DNA of 64,000 nt from contig QUKC01000019.1 in the NCBI GenBank assembly GCA_003481005.1, positions 359-64,358 on the forward strand, given 5' to 3'. How positions within the stretch are numbered: the first letter of the stretch is position 1; each line of letters starts with the position of its first letter. The DNA comes from Firmicutes bacterium TM09-10. Its GTDB lineage: Bacteria; Bacillota; Clostridia; Lachnospirales; Lachnospiraceae. The notes under the pieces were generated by a model. It was not told the origin of the DNA and did no database searches. It saw only the letters and a list, made by a program, of their open reading frames with translations. The position numbers and the translations under genes were made by a program. This document shows positions 9,447 to 17,968 of this stretch, piece by piece.

Positions 9447-9604
9447 CCTGGAACCTCCGGCGGAAGTTCCAGCGAGTTACTGCGTAACCCGGCGTGTTTG
9501 CGAAAACAGTTCCGGATGGTTTTACCGAGTTGCTTTTGCAACTCGGCATATAGGCAGGGACGCAGAAGCGTCCTGCTGCGACAGAACAGAAAAGAGGAAA
9601 AGAC
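9447..9604. repeat. Intergenic cluster of hairpins
   Basis: The 158-bp gap holds at least four inverted repeats in a row: GGAACCTCCGGCGGAAGTTCC, GTTACTGCGTAAC, CCGAGTTGC-TTTT-GCAACTCGG and GGACGCAGAAGCGTCC. None has a T tract, so they are not intrinsic terminators. They may be mRNA-processing or stability structures, or remains of palindromic repeats. Confidence 0.7.
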
Positions 9605-10654
9605 ATGAAACACAGACTTGCGATGGTCGGCTTTGGCGGAATGGCAGGCTGGCATTATGATTTGATTCAGAGAATTGACGACCTGGAAGTTGCAGGTATC
9701 TGGGATATTAAGGAAGAACGCAGAACCTATGCAGAAGGCAAGGGCATCCATGTATATAAAAGCGAAGAAGATCTGATGGCAGATCCGACTGTTGATATCG
9801 TACTGGTAGCAACTCCGAATGATGTTCATAAAGGTGTTGTCATCCGTGCCCTGGAAGCTGGCAAGAACGCCGTTTCCGAGAAGCCTGTAACTCTTTGCTC
9901 TGCAGATCTTGCAGAAATGCGCGCGGCTGCGGAAAAGACCGGCAAATTCTTTACCGTACATCAGAATCGTCGTTGGGATGAAGATTTCCTGACGGTAAAG
10001 AATATCATGGCAGAAGGCAAGCTGGGCGAGATTTTCAGAATTGAATCCAGAGTACACGGCTCCAGAGGTATCCCCGGTGACTGGAGACAGGAAAAAGAGC
10101 ATGGCGGCGGCATGGTGCTTGACTGGGGCGTACATCTTCTGGATCAGGCGCTGTTATTATATCCCGGCGTGAAGTTAAACACTGTTTATGCAACTCTGAC
10201 CAACGTAACCAACCAGCTGGTTGACGACGGCTTTTCTGCAGACCTCGGGTTTGAAAACGGAGTGCATGTGCTGGTTGAGGTTGGCACGAGCAACTTTGTA
10301 TCCCTGCCTCGCTGGTATGTATTAGGCGCTGACGGAACGGCTGTCATCCAGGATTTCGGCAGAGACGGCAAGATGGTATGTGCAACCGGCATCAATGAAG
10401 GTGATGTTGTTCCGGTCATCACGGCAGCAGGCCTGACAAAGACCATGGCTCCGAGAAGAGAGGATACCATCCGCACAGAGGATCTGCCCTGGGCAGATAG
10501 TGACATCCGCGATTTCTACCGCAATGTAATGGCGGTGATCGAAGGAAAAGCAGAGAGCAGGATCAAGCTGGATGAGGTTGCAAGGGTTATGCGCCTGATG
10601 GAAGCAATTTTCGAATCTGCAGAAAAGGAACAGGTTATCAAATTCGAAGCCTGA
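9605..10654 (+). CDS. Gfo/Idh/MocA-family oxidoreductase
   Basis: 349 aa. N-terminal Rossmann fold with a glycine-rich NAD(P) motif (GFGGMAG, about residues 9-15) and the family EKP motif (SEKPVTL). The C-terminal catalytic domain has HQNRRWDEDF and LDWGVHLLDQ, where the Asp and His sit at the active site. These enzymes oxidise or reduce a sugar or cyclitol hydroxyl, often at C3 of a glycoside. AGAGG lies before ATG 9605. It sits between one isomerase gene and a gene fusing an isomerase to a second oxidoreductase, which points to a redox-coupled sugar pathway. The exact substrate cannot be read from sequence. Confidence 0.92.
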   Translation: MKHRLAMVGFGGMAGWHYDLIQRIDDLEVAGIWDIKEERRTYAEGKGIHVYKSEEDLMADPTVDIVLVATPNDVHKGVVIRALEAGKNAVSEKPVTLCSADLAEMRAAAEKTGKFFTVHQNRRWDEDFLTVKNIMAEGKLGEIFRIESRVHGSRGIPGDWRQEKEHGGGMVLDWGVHLLDQALLLYPGVKLNTVYATLTNVTNQLVDDGFSADLGFENGVHVLVEVGTSNFVSLPRWYVLGADGTAVIQDFGRDGKMVCATGINEGDVVPVITAAGLTKTMAPRREDTIRTEDLPWADSDIRDFYRNVMAVIEGKAESRIKLDEVARVMRLMEAIFESAEKEQVIKFEA

Positions 10655-10723
10655 AAACAGGGGAACAGTCGGAGTGCCTGCAAAATGGGCGTTCCGACAG
10701 CATAGATAGAAGGAGAGGGATCC

Positions 10724-12577
10724 ATGAGCAAAACATTACCGATTGCAGTACAGGTTTATTCGGTAAGGGAAGAGGCGGAGCGTGATTTTGCCGGCACAAT
10801 GAAAAAGCTGGGTGAGATGGGCTACGATGGTGTAGAACTGGCAGGATTATATGGAAAAAGTGCGGAAGAGATCCGTGACAGCATAAAAGCGGCAGGACTG
10901 ACTGCGATCAGTGCACATGTTTCCTATGACGAGCTGGCTGGAGATTTGGAAAAGACTCTGCAGGACTATGAAACCATCGGCTGCCGCTATATCGTAATTC
11001 CATGGCTGGGGGAAGACCGTAGATTTGGAGCAGCTTTATATGAGGAAACAATAAAGGGAATCCCGGTGATTTCAGAGGGCTGTAAAAAACACGGCATGAC
11101 GCTTCTGTATCACAATCACGATTTTGAATTTGCAAAGACACCGGACGGTACCTATGCGCTGGATCAGCTGTATGCAGAGGTTCCTGCGGATGTGCTGGGT
11201 GCAGAGCCGGACACCTGCTGGATCAAGGTTGGCGGACCGGATCCCAGCGAATGGTTAAAAAAATACAGCGGACGCTGCCCGCTGGTACATGTAAAGGATT
11301 TTCGACGCAGAGAAGACGGCGTAGATCTGCTGGCACTGGGCGAAGGAGAACAGGATTTTCCGACTCTGGTAAAGACCGCAAAAGAATGCGGTGCACAGTG
11401 GCTGGTTATTGAACAGGATGATCATCCCTACGGGACACCCATGGGAGATATGAAAAAGAGCCTTGATTATTTAAGAGAACTTGGAAAGGAGTCTGACATG
11501 ACAAAAATTATTAAAGCAGGCGTAGTAGGCTGCGGCGGAATTGCAAACGGAAAGCATCTGCCCGCGATCAAAAGAAATGGAAAAATCGAGCTGGTTGCAT
11601 TTTGTGACCTGATCAAAGAGCGTGCGGAGAAAGCAAAAGAAGAATACGGCACACCCGATGCAAGAGTTTATACCGATTATACAGAGCTGGTGAAAGAGGA
11701 TGTAGATGTTGTTTATGTTCTGACCCCCAACAACGCACATGCACCGGTCAGCATTGCAGCAATGAAAGCCGGCAAGCATGTTATGTGTGAAAAGCCTATG
11801 GCAAAAACCTATGCAGAAGCAAAGGAAATGGTTGAAACCGCAAAAGAGACAGGTAAGATCCTGACCATCGGTTACCAGAACCGTTACCGTGCAGATTCCC
11901 AGTATTTAAAGAGTGTCTGCGAAGCAGATGAGCTGGGCGATATTTACTATGCAAAGGCTCATGCGATCCGCAGAAGAGCCGTTCCGACCTGGGGCGTGTT
12001 CCTTGATGAAGAAAAACAGGGCGGCGGTCCCCTGATCGATATCGGTACTCATGCACTTGACCTGACTCTGTGGATGATGAACAACTACGAGCCTGCAAGC
12101 GTAACCGGTTCTACCTACCGTAAGCTGGCAGACCAGACTCAGACCGGAAACGCATGGGGTGACTGGGATCCTGAGAAGTTCACCGTAGAAGATTCTGCAT
12201 TTGGCTTTATCAAGATGAAGAATGGCGCGACCATCGTTCTGGAAGCTTCCTGGGCATTAAATTCGCTGGAAGTAGATGAAGCAAAGACCAGCCTGTGCGG
12301 TACCAAAGCAGGCGCTGATATGAAGGACGGCCTTCGCATCAATCGCGTACATCACGGACGTCAGTGTGTAGAAAAGCCCGACTTAGGTGCAGGCGGTGTT
12401 GCTTTTTATGATGGTGAAGAGGAAAGACCTCAGGATATCGAAGCAGAAATCTTTTACAATGCGGTAACCAAAGGCACTCCTCTGACTGTGAAGCCGGAGC
12501 AGGCTCTGGTTGTTACACAGCTGCTGGAAGCAATTTATGAATCTGCAAAGACCGGCAAGACCATTTACTTTGACTGA
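10724..12577 (+). CDS. Fusion: TIM-barrel sugar isomerase + Gfo/Idh/MocA oxidoreductase
   Basis: 617 aa in one frame. Residues 1-258 form a complete xylose-isomerase-like barrel (AVQVYSVREEAERDF, AISAHVSYDEL, LYHNHDFEF, AEPDTCWIKVGG, VHVKDF, VIEQDDHPYG). Residues 259-617 form a complete oxidoreductase (GVVGCGGIANGKH, CEKPMAKT, GYQNRYRAD, IDIGTHALDL). The junction keeps a ribosome binding site: AAAGGAG, 7 bp, then in-frame ATG at 11498. A free oxidoreductase could therefore also be made. Both halves are of standard single-domain length, so this looks like loss of a stop codon between two genes. Main start supported by AAGGAGAGGG before ATG 10724. Confidence 0.9.
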   Translation: MSKTLPIAVQVYSVREEAERDFAGTMKKLGEMGYDGVELAGLYGKSAEEIRDSIKAAGLTAISAHVSYDELAGDLEKTLQDYETIGCRYIVIPWLGEDRRFGAALYEETIKGIPVISEGCKKHGMTLLYHNHDFEFAKTPDGTYALDQLYAEVPADVLGAEPDTCWIKVGGPDPSEWLKKYSGRCPLVHVKDFRRREDGVDLLALGEGEQDFPTLVKTAKECGAQWLVIEQDDHPYGTPMGDMKKSLDYLRELGKESDMTKIIKAGVVGCGGIANGKHLPAIKRNGKIELVAFCDLIKERAEKAKEEYGTPDARVYTDYTELVKEDVDVVYVLTPNNAHAPVSIAAMKAGKHVMCEKPMAKTYAEAKEMVETAKETGKILTIGYQNRYRADSQYLKSVCEADELGDIYYAKAHAIRRRAVPTWGVFLDEEKQGGGPLIDIGTHALDLTLWMMNNYEPASVTGSTYRKLADQTQTGNAWGDWDPEKFTVEDSAFGFIKMKNGATIVLEASWALNSLEVDEAKTSLCGTKAGADMKDGLRINRVHHGRQCVEKPDLGAGGVAFYDGEEERPQDIEAEIFYNAVTKGTPLTVKPEQALVVTQLLEAIYESAKTGKTIYFD

Positions 12578-12589
12578 TTTTAGAAATAA

Positions 12590-12631
12590 ACAATAGAATG
12601 CACACTCCGCGACCATTCTATTGTCATGAAT
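12590..12631 (-). repeat. 35-bp palindrome family 1, copy 1 (degenerate centre)
   Basis: Core 12590-12624 has arms ACAATAGAATG/CATTCTATTGT but a decayed centre (CACACTCCGCGAC). It is followed by CATGAAT, the asymmetric flank shared by most copies. It lies 12 bp after the stop codon of the fused isomerase-oxidoreductase. Confidence 0.9.
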
Positions 12632-12640
12632 AAAAATGTA

Positions 12641-12678
12641 GATCCTGCCCGGTTGCAAGACGGTCGGGCAGGATTTTT
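12641..12678 (+). terminator. Intrinsic terminator
   Basis: GATCCTGCCCG pairs with CGGGCAGGATT and is followed by a T run. It closes the transcript of the fused gene just downstream of palindrome copy 1. Confidence 0.88.
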
Positions 12679-12751
12679 GGGGGAAAAGGAATTGCCAGGC
12701 TGCATTAGAAGGTCTGACTGGTGGATTCCTGAATAAAAAGGAGAACTGGAT

Positions 12752-13528
12752 ATGACATTGGGGATGATCAGCTGGATCCGTGAAGAGGATTTTCAGCGGG
12801 TAAAAGCAAAAGGACTGTCCTTCGTAGAACTGGATGTTAATGACAGAGTGAAGGAATTTTTGGATGCACTGGAGCAGACAAAGGAATATAGCAAAAAGTA
12901 CGATCTTCCGGTAGCGGCCATCGGACGTTGGGGAAGTGCCAGAATCGATGAAAACGGCATCCGTGAGGAAGAACTTGCAATAGAATACAGCCTGATCGAT
13001 GCGGCAGCAGAGCTTGGCACCGGCATTTATATCACCGGCTGCAACTATGTAGACAGCCTTTCTTATTATGAAAACTGCTCCTTTGCCATTGCATATTTTG
13101 AAAAGCTCATCGCATACGGCAAAGAAAAGAATATAAAAATTGCAACCTACAACTGCCGCTGGAATAACTTTGTGTGCAATGCGGAAGCATATAAGATCAT
13201 TCATGGTTATTTAAAAGACCTGTATATCAAATATGATACCTCCCACTGCATCAATGCAGGCGGCGATTATCTGCAGGAGACAAGAGACTGGGGCAAGAGA
13301 TTTATACATGTGCACTTAAAGGGCGCTGTAAAAATCGAAGGCAAGGTATATGACAACCCGCCCGCAGGCATGGATCAGACCGATTGGACCTCCTTTATGG
13401 GTATTCTGTACGGCTTGGGGTATGACGGCGGCCTGAGCATCGAGCCGGAATCTGCATACTGGCATGGTGAGCTTTCCGACAGAGGCGTTGATTATACAAT
13501 CCGGTATTTCAGAAATATGATGATTTAA
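12752..13528 (+). CDS. Sugar isomerase/epimerase, TIM-barrel
   Basis: 258 aa. A third xylose-isomerase-like barrel of the locus: KGLSFVELDVN, ITGCNYVDS, KIATYNCRWNN, IKYDTSHCINAGGDY, FIHVHLKGA and LSIEPES. Where many relatives have a Glu in the central strand, this protein has TYNCRW, so the metal site may differ. AAGGAG lies 8 bp before ATG 12752. It has its own unit between two terminators, yet stays in the sugar locus. Reaction unknown; epimerase or lyase on an oxidised sugar is inferred from neighbours. Confidence 0.85.
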   Translation: MTLGMISWIREEDFQRVKAKGLSFVELDVNDRVKEFLDALEQTKEYSKKYDLPVAAIGRWGSARIDENGIREEELAIEYSLIDAAAELGTGIYITGCNYVDSLSYYENCSFAIAYFEKLIAYGKEKNIKIATYNCRWNNFVCNAEAYKIIHGYLKDLYIKYDTSHCINAGGDYLQETRDWGKRFIHVHLKGAVKIEGKVYDNPPAGMDQTDWTSFMGILYGLGYDGGLSIEPESAYWHGELSDRGVDYTIRYFRNMMI

Positions 13529-13534
13529 GTACAA

Positions 13535-13576
13535 ACAATAGAATGCACGCTCTGCGAGCATTCTATTGTCATGAAC
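13535..13576 (-). repeat. 35-bp palindrome family 1, copy 2
   Basis: Core 13535-13569: 12-bp arms, A/A mismatch, then CGC/GCG around TCT. The CATGAAC flank is on the right. It starts 6 bp after the stop codon of the upstream isomerase gene. Confidence 0.95.
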
Positions 13577-13581
13577 AAAAG

Positions 13582-13629
13582 GCCTTTGAAAATGTTCTTG
13601 GGATAAGAACGCCTTCAAAGGCTCTTTTT
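13582..13629 (+). terminator. Intrinsic terminator
   Basis: GCCTTTGAA pairs with TTCAAAGGC across a loop that itself contains GTTCTT/AAGAAC, followed by TCTTTTTG. Confidence 0.85.
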
Positions 13630-13665
13630 GTTGTATAACGGACTGCAGTCTGGAGGAAGGTGCAA

Positions 13666-16275
13666 ATGAAAAGCAAAGAAGCGATAGAGAGACATATCAA
13701 AGAGCTATTGTCAGAGATGACAGTGGAAGAAAAGCTGGATGAGCTGGATCCGAATATTATGGGGATCGATTGGGAAAAAATCGAAGAACCGATGCGCAGG
13801 GAATGCCTGGAAAAACTGGAAAAACGGCGGGCAGATGCAAGAGTTTATAATGCACTGCAGAAATATGCAAAAGAACAAACACGTCTGGGAATTCCGTTTT
13901 TGTTCCATGAGGAGGCCCTGCACGGGCTGCATCGCCGTGACGCAACGATCTTTCCACAGCAGCTGACCCTTGCCGGTGCATTTGAACCGGCACTGTGTGA
14001 GGATATGGGGCGGATGGTTGCGGCAGAGACCCGCGCGAAAAATATACATGAGGTTCTGGCTCCGGTGCTGGATCTTGCCCGCGACCCAAGGTGGGGGCGG
14101 ACGGAGGAAACCTACGGAGAAGATACCTATCTTTCCTCGAAGCTTGGTGCCGCGGTTGTGCGGGGATTGCAGGGAGAGGATCTTGCAACCGACCATACAG
14201 TAGCGTCAGAACTGAAGCATTATACCGGCTACGGAAATCCGATCGGCGGATTAAACTGTGCACCGACTACAATGGGACGGCATGATGTATTTTCCTATTG
14301 CATGCCGGTCTTTGAGGAAGCATTTGTAAAGGCGGGTGCAACGGATACGATGTGCTCGTACAATTCGATCGATGGTTTTCCGGTTGTATCGGATCATGAA
14401 ATTCTGACAGACGTGCTGCGGGGAACCTATAAAATGCCAGGCTTTGTACGCTCTGATATGACGGCGATCATCATGCAGCATACGGCGCATCACAGTGCAG
14501 CAACGCCGAAGGAGGCACTGCAAAAGGCGGTCAAGGCCGGCGTTGACGTGCAGTTTGCGGATTATTCTCACGAAGAATATCGGAGACTGATGAAAGAAAT
14601 GCTTGCAGACGGCAGCATTACGATGGAGGATCTGGATACCTCGACTGCCCGGGTGCTGCGTGTGAAGGACATGCTCGGACTGTTTGAAAATCCTTATGTG
14701 GATGAGACGCTGGAATCTAAGGTGGTACAATGCAAGGAGCATCAGGACAAGGCATTGGAAATCGCACAGAAAACCGTTGTCCTGTTAAAAAATGAAAATA
14801 ATATGCTGCCGCTGTCCAAGAGCATTCGGAAAATAGCGGTGCTTGGACCCAACGCAAATCTTCCGGTTATGGGCGATTATTGTATGGAGCCGGATTACCA
14901 TGCAGTAACACTGCTGGAGGGGATCCGGGAGGTGCTGGGCGTTCCGGCGGAGAATGTAGAGACAGCTGCCAATGCTTCACATCCGGAAATTGTCTACGAC
15001 AAGGGCTGCAATATTCTGGGTGCAGAGATCAAGCCGCTGGAGCGATGGTGGTTCAATGCAAAGCCGCGTCCGGCGGTGGGTATCACGGAGATCGATTACG
15101 GTTTTACAGCGGAGTATTTTAACGGTGCAGATTTTTCGGGAGAACCGGTTCTGACGAGACTCGATCCGCAGATCAACTTCAACTGGATCTACCATGCTCC
15201 GGATGATAAAGTAGATTCCAGACAGTTCTGCGTCCGCTGGACGGCAACGATGCGCAGCCCGAAGAGCTTTGAAGGAAGGATCGGGTTATCCAGTCCGGAC
15301 AGTATGCGGCTGTATATTGACGGAGAACTTGTTATTGATGGCTGGGGAGAAGATAAGGAAGCAAGCCAGATGGTTCCGTTTTTCTTTGAGAGCGGCAGAA
15401 AATATGATGTGCGTGTGGAATTTAGAAATGATGCGAGAGGCGTGCGAGTGATTTTCGGCTACGACCACGGAGAAGAAACCATCGACCGCGCGATCCGGTT
15501 GGCAAAAGAAAGCGATCTGGCGATCGTGGCACTTGGGGATTCGACAGAAACCTCAGGAGAAAATTTTGACCGGACGACGCTTAACCTGCCCGGAAAGCAG
15601 CTGGATTTTCTGAAAGCAGTGTATGAAACGGGTACCCCGGTGGTGCTGGTCATGAATACGGGACGTCCGGTTTCCTGTACCTGGGAGCAGGAGCATATCC
15701 TTGCGATTCTACAGGCAGGCTTTAACGGGGAAAAGGGTGGACTGGCAACGGCACAGGTTCTGTTCGGGGATGTGAATCCATCCGGACATCTGACAATGAG
15801 CTATCCGCGCAGTGCAGGCCAGATCCCGTGCCACTATTCCCGTAAACCTGCAGGCGGGCGAAAATACGTTGAGATGGACTGGAACCCGCTGTATCCCTTC
15901 GGCTATGGGCTGTCCTACACGACATTTTCCTTTGAGAATCTGAGGCTGTCCGCTTCCGAAATCCATGGGGACGAATCGCTGGAGGTACTGTTAGACGTAA
16001 CGAACATAGGCAGCCGTGCCGGAGCAACGGTGGCGCAGATTTATGTCGATGACCATTATACATCCGTGGTGCGCCCGATTATGGAGCTGAAGGGATTTCA
16101 GCGCGTGGAGCTGGAAGCAGGAGAGACAAAGACGCTGCACTTTACGCTCGGATTTGATGAGCTGCGCCTGTTGGACGCTTCCTATCACTGGGTGGTGGAA
16201 CCGGGCGACTTCACAGTGCTCGCCGGGGCGAATGCCGGGGATCTGCCGCTGAGGGCGGATTTCAGGGTAGTGTGA
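13666..16275 (+). CDS. Glycoside hydrolase family 3 with PA14 insert
   Basis: 869 aa. GH3 retaining exo-glycosidase (beta-glucosidase, beta-xylosidase or related). The N-terminal barrel includes LAPVLDLARDPRWGRTEETYGED and the nucleophile Asp264 in FVRSDMTAI. The C-terminal alpha/beta domain is interrupted by a PA14-like carbohydrate-binding insert (about 460-600; YGFTAEYFNG, LYIDGELVIDGWG). A fibronectin-III-like domain (about 760-869) ends the protein. No signal peptide, so it probably acts on imported oligosaccharides or glycosides in the cytoplasm. GGAGGAAGG precedes ATG 13666. It closes the AraC-controlled sugar locus; no transporter is present in the locus. Confidence 0.94.
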   Translation: MKSKEAIERHIKELLSEMTVEEKLDELDPNIMGIDWEKIEEPMRRECLEKLEKRRADARVYNALQKYAKEQTRLGIPFLFHEEALHGLHRRDATIFPQQLTLAGAFEPALCEDMGRMVAAETRAKNIHEVLAPVLDLARDPRWGRTEETYGEDTYLSSKLGAAVVRGLQGEDLATDHTVASELKHYTGYGNPIGGLNCAPTTMGRHDVFSYCMPVFEEAFVKAGATDTMCSYNSIDGFPVVSDHEILTDVLRGTYKMPGFVRSDMTAIIMQHTAHHSAATPKEALQKAVKAGVDVQFADYSHEEYRRLMKEMLADGSITMEDLDTSTARVLRVKDMLGLFENPYVDETLESKVVQCKEHQDKALEIAQKTVVLLKNENNMLPLSKSIRKIAVLGPNANLPVMGDYCMEPDYHAVTLLEGIREVLGVPAENVETAANASHPEIVYDKGCNILGAEIKPLERWWFNAKPRPAVGITEIDYGFTAEYFNGADFSGEPVLTRLDPQINFNWIYHAPDDKVDSRQFCVRWTATMRSPKSFEGRIGLSSPDSMRLYIDGELVIDGWGEDKEASQMVPFFFESGRKYDVRVEFRNDARGVRVIFGYDHGEETIDRAIRLAKESDLAIVALGDSTETSGENFDRTTLNLPGKQLDFLKAVYETGTPVVLVMNTGRPVSCTWEQEHILAILQAGFNGEKGGLATAQVLFGDVNPSGHLTMSYPRSAGQIPCHYSRKPAGGRKYVEMDWNPLYPFGYGLSYTTFSFENLRLSASEIHGDESLEVLLDVTNIGSRAGATVAQIYVDDHYTSVVRPIMELKGFQRVELEAGETKTLHFTLGFDELRLLDASYHWVVEPGDFTVLAGANAGDLPLRADFRVV

Positions 16276-16338
16276 GGACTGGATAAGCGCTGCCCGGTCT
16301 TTGCAAAGACTTCAGGTGAAAACTTCATAAGAAAAACG

Positions 16339-16373
16339 AGAACTGCCGGAAAACGATTTCCGGCAGTTCTTTT
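16339..16373 (+). terminator. Intrinsic terminator after GH3
   Basis: AGAACTGCCGGAAA pairs with TTTCCGGCAGTTCT around ACGA, followed by TTTT. Confidence 0.92.
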
Positions 16374-16376
16374 ATC

Positions 16377-16425
16377 GTGTAGGAAACTTCGTTTCCATAC
16401 GATAAAAATGCTCCGCGAGGATGCG
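16377..16425 (+). repeat. Hairpin repeat family 2, copy B
   Basis: GTGTAGGAAAC-TTC-GTTTCCATAC (16377-16400), then ATAAAAATGCTCCGCGAGGATGCG. It matches copy A at 777 in palindrome and in layout of the tail, and likewise begins within 10 bp of a terminator. Confidence 0.75.
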
Positions 16426-16433
16426 CACTCGGC

Positions 16434-16501
16434 GCATGGGTAGATGGTTGCCGAGGCAACCGCGCCTCGGCGCGAGAATGTGCCAAGGCACATTCTTTTT
16501 T
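16434..16501. repeat. Hairpin cluster ending in a terminator-like stem
   Basis: Three short palindromes in tandem: GGTTGCCGAGGCAACC, GCGCCTCGGCGC, and AGAATGTGCC-AA-GGCACATTCT. The last is followed by T6 and should act as an intrinsic terminator on the plus strand. Confidence 0.8.
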
Positions 16502-16557
16502 ATATCGGAGACTCTTGCGAAGTGCGCTCTTTTTTCCGCCTTTCTTCCAAAACCCCC

Positions 16558-16585
16558 TTGACGCTTCTGGAAAAAGAAGTATAAT
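16558..16585 (+). promoter_or_regulatory. Promoter of the marR-tauE operon
   Basis: TTGACG (16558-16563), 16-bp spacer, TATAAT (16580-16585), about 55 bp before the MarR start codon. Confidence 0.8.
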
Positions 16586-16622
16586 TACTTCAAAAGTGAA
16601 TAGTTCGAAAATGAAATAATTA
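16582..16622. promoter_or_regulatory. Candidate MarR operator
   Basis: An imperfect inverted repeat, TAATTACTTCA (16582-16592) against TGAAATAATTA (16612-16622), with one mismatch. Inside it are two direct 12-mers of TTC-N6-GAA type (TTCAAAAGTGAA, TTCGAAAATGAA). It overlaps the -10 box, so binding by the MarR protein encoded next would repress its own operon (inference). Confidence 0.6.
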
Positions 16623-16640
16623 AGGAAGGAGAGTCGACGG

Positions 16641-17078
16641 ATGAATCTGAAAATCGAGTTTGCCAGAAAAATGGCCCTTGCCTATACGGCGGTATGCAGA
16701 CCGCTGTGCCAGGAAATGAAGCTGCCGCAGACCGCCTTTGATATCCTGATGTTTTTGTACAACAACCCGGAGTATAAAACGGCACGCGATATTGTGGAAA
16801 TCCGCAACATCAAGGCGAACCTGGTTTCGGTAAATGTGGAAAAGCTGGTGCAGGACGGCTATATTGAGCGGCAGGCAGTAGAAAAGGACCGCCGCAAAAC
16901 GGAGCTGATCTGTACGCAAAAGGCGCTGCCGGTTCAGAAACAGGGCAGAGAGCTGCAGCAGGAGTTTGCAGAGCGACTGATGGCGGGCTTGAGCGACGAA
17001 GACCAGGAAAAGCTGGCGGTATATTTTTCACAAATGGAAAAAAATCTGGATCAGATTATAAAAGGAGACGAAGGATAA
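16641..17078 (+). CDS. MarR-family transcriptional regulator
   Basis: 145 aa. Winged-helix MarR fold: TAFDILMFLYNNPEYKTARDI, then the recognition region NIKANLVSVNVEKLVQDGY and the wing ERQAVEKDRRKTELICT. It probably acts as a dimeric repressor relieved by a small ligand. AAGGAAGGAG lies before ATG 16641. Its stop codon is 1 bp from the start of the TauE/SafE gene, so the pair is one operon and the regulator probably senses a compound handled by that transporter. A matching inverted repeat overlaps the -10 box. Confidence 0.92.
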   Translation: MNLKIEFARKMALAYTAVCRPLCQEMKLPQTAFDILMFLYNNPEYKTARDIVEIRNIKANLVSVNVEKLVQDGYIERQAVEKDRRKTELICTQKALPVQKQGRELQQEFAERLMAGLSDEDQEKLAVYFSQMEKNLDQIIKGDEG

Positions 17079-17079
17079 C

Positions 17080-17856
17080 ATGCAGTTACTGATCACAATA
17101 TTGGTTACATTTTTTGCGGGAATGGGCGCAGGGCTTGGTACCGGCTTTGCGGGGATGAGCGCAGCGGCGGTCATCAGTCCGGTTCTGATTACGTTTCTTG
17201 GTATGGATCCGTATATGGCAGTCGGCATTGCGCTGGCGTCGGACGTGCTTGCCAGCGCGGTTTCCGCTTATACCTATGGAAAAAATAAAAATCTGGATAT
17301 CCGAAACGGACTGATTATGATGGTAAGCGTGCTGACATTTACCGTGGTTGGCAGCTATGTTTCCAGTCTGGTTCCTTCCCGGACGATGGGCAGCTTTTCT
17401 GTATTTATGACGCTTTTGCTCGGCATTAAATTCATTGTACGCCCGGTTATGACAACCAGGGAGGCAATGCAGGGCGTTTCTGCGAAAAAACGTGCGGTAC
17501 AGTCGATCGTCTGCGGGATGCTGATCGGCTTTATCTGCGGCTTTGTCGGCGCTGGCGGCGGCATGATGATGCTGTTGATTCTGACCTCCGTGCTGGGTTA
17601 TGAATTAAAAACTGCAGTCGGAACGAGTGTGTTTATCATGGCGTTTACGGCATTTACCGGATCAATTTCGCATTTCGCCATCGGCGGTGCGCCTGACTGG
17701 ACGGTGCTGATCCTGTGTATGGTATTTACGCTGCTGTGGGCACGGATTGCGGCTGTTTTTGCCAACAAGGCAACGCCGAAGACCTTAAACCGTGCGACCG
17801 GTGTGATTTTAGTCGTTTTGGGGATCGTGGTCCTAGGTTTTCAATTTTTTGCATAA
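17080..17856 (+). CDS. TauE/SafE-family membrane transporter
   Basis: 258 aa with about eight hydrophobic segments. N-terminal motif GMGAGLGTGFAGMSAAAVISP and the internal repeat FICGFVGAGGGMMMLLIL are typical of the TSUP (TauE/SafE) family of sulfite or organic-anion exporters. The substrate is unknown. The start codon follows the MarR stop by 1 bp, with AAAGGAG further upstream inside the MarR gene, so the two are translationally coupled. Confidence 0.9.
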   Translation: MQLLITILVTFFAGMGAGLGTGFAGMSAAAVISPVLITFLGMDPYMAVGIALASDVLASAVSAYTYGKNKNLDIRNGLIMMVSVLTFTVVGSYVSSLVPSRTMGSFSVFMTLLLGIKFIVRPVMTTREAMQGVSAKKRAVQSIVCGMLIGFICGFVGAGGGMMMLLILTSVLGYELKTAVGTSVFIMAFTAFTGSISHFAIGGAPDWTVLILCMVFTLLWARIAAVFANKATPKTLNRATGVILVVLGIVVLGFQFFA

Positions 17857-17968
17857 TAAAGAACGGTGGGGCACGATTGCAGCAGGTACGGCGTGATGAA
17901 GATCGCGATTCAGATTGCGTGAAAGATTCTGTTTGTGATACAATCAAAAGGAAAACGTAATTTCAATT

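Noticed and set aside
9323..10135. 270-aa minus-strand frame over the oxidoreductase gene
   Set aside because: Antisense to a clear gene; low-complexity Cys/Phe-rich translation without domain.
12383..13204. 273-aa minus-strand frame across the fused gene, palindrome 1 and the next isomerase
   Set aside because: Crosses a terminator and a repeat and is antisense to two clear genes.
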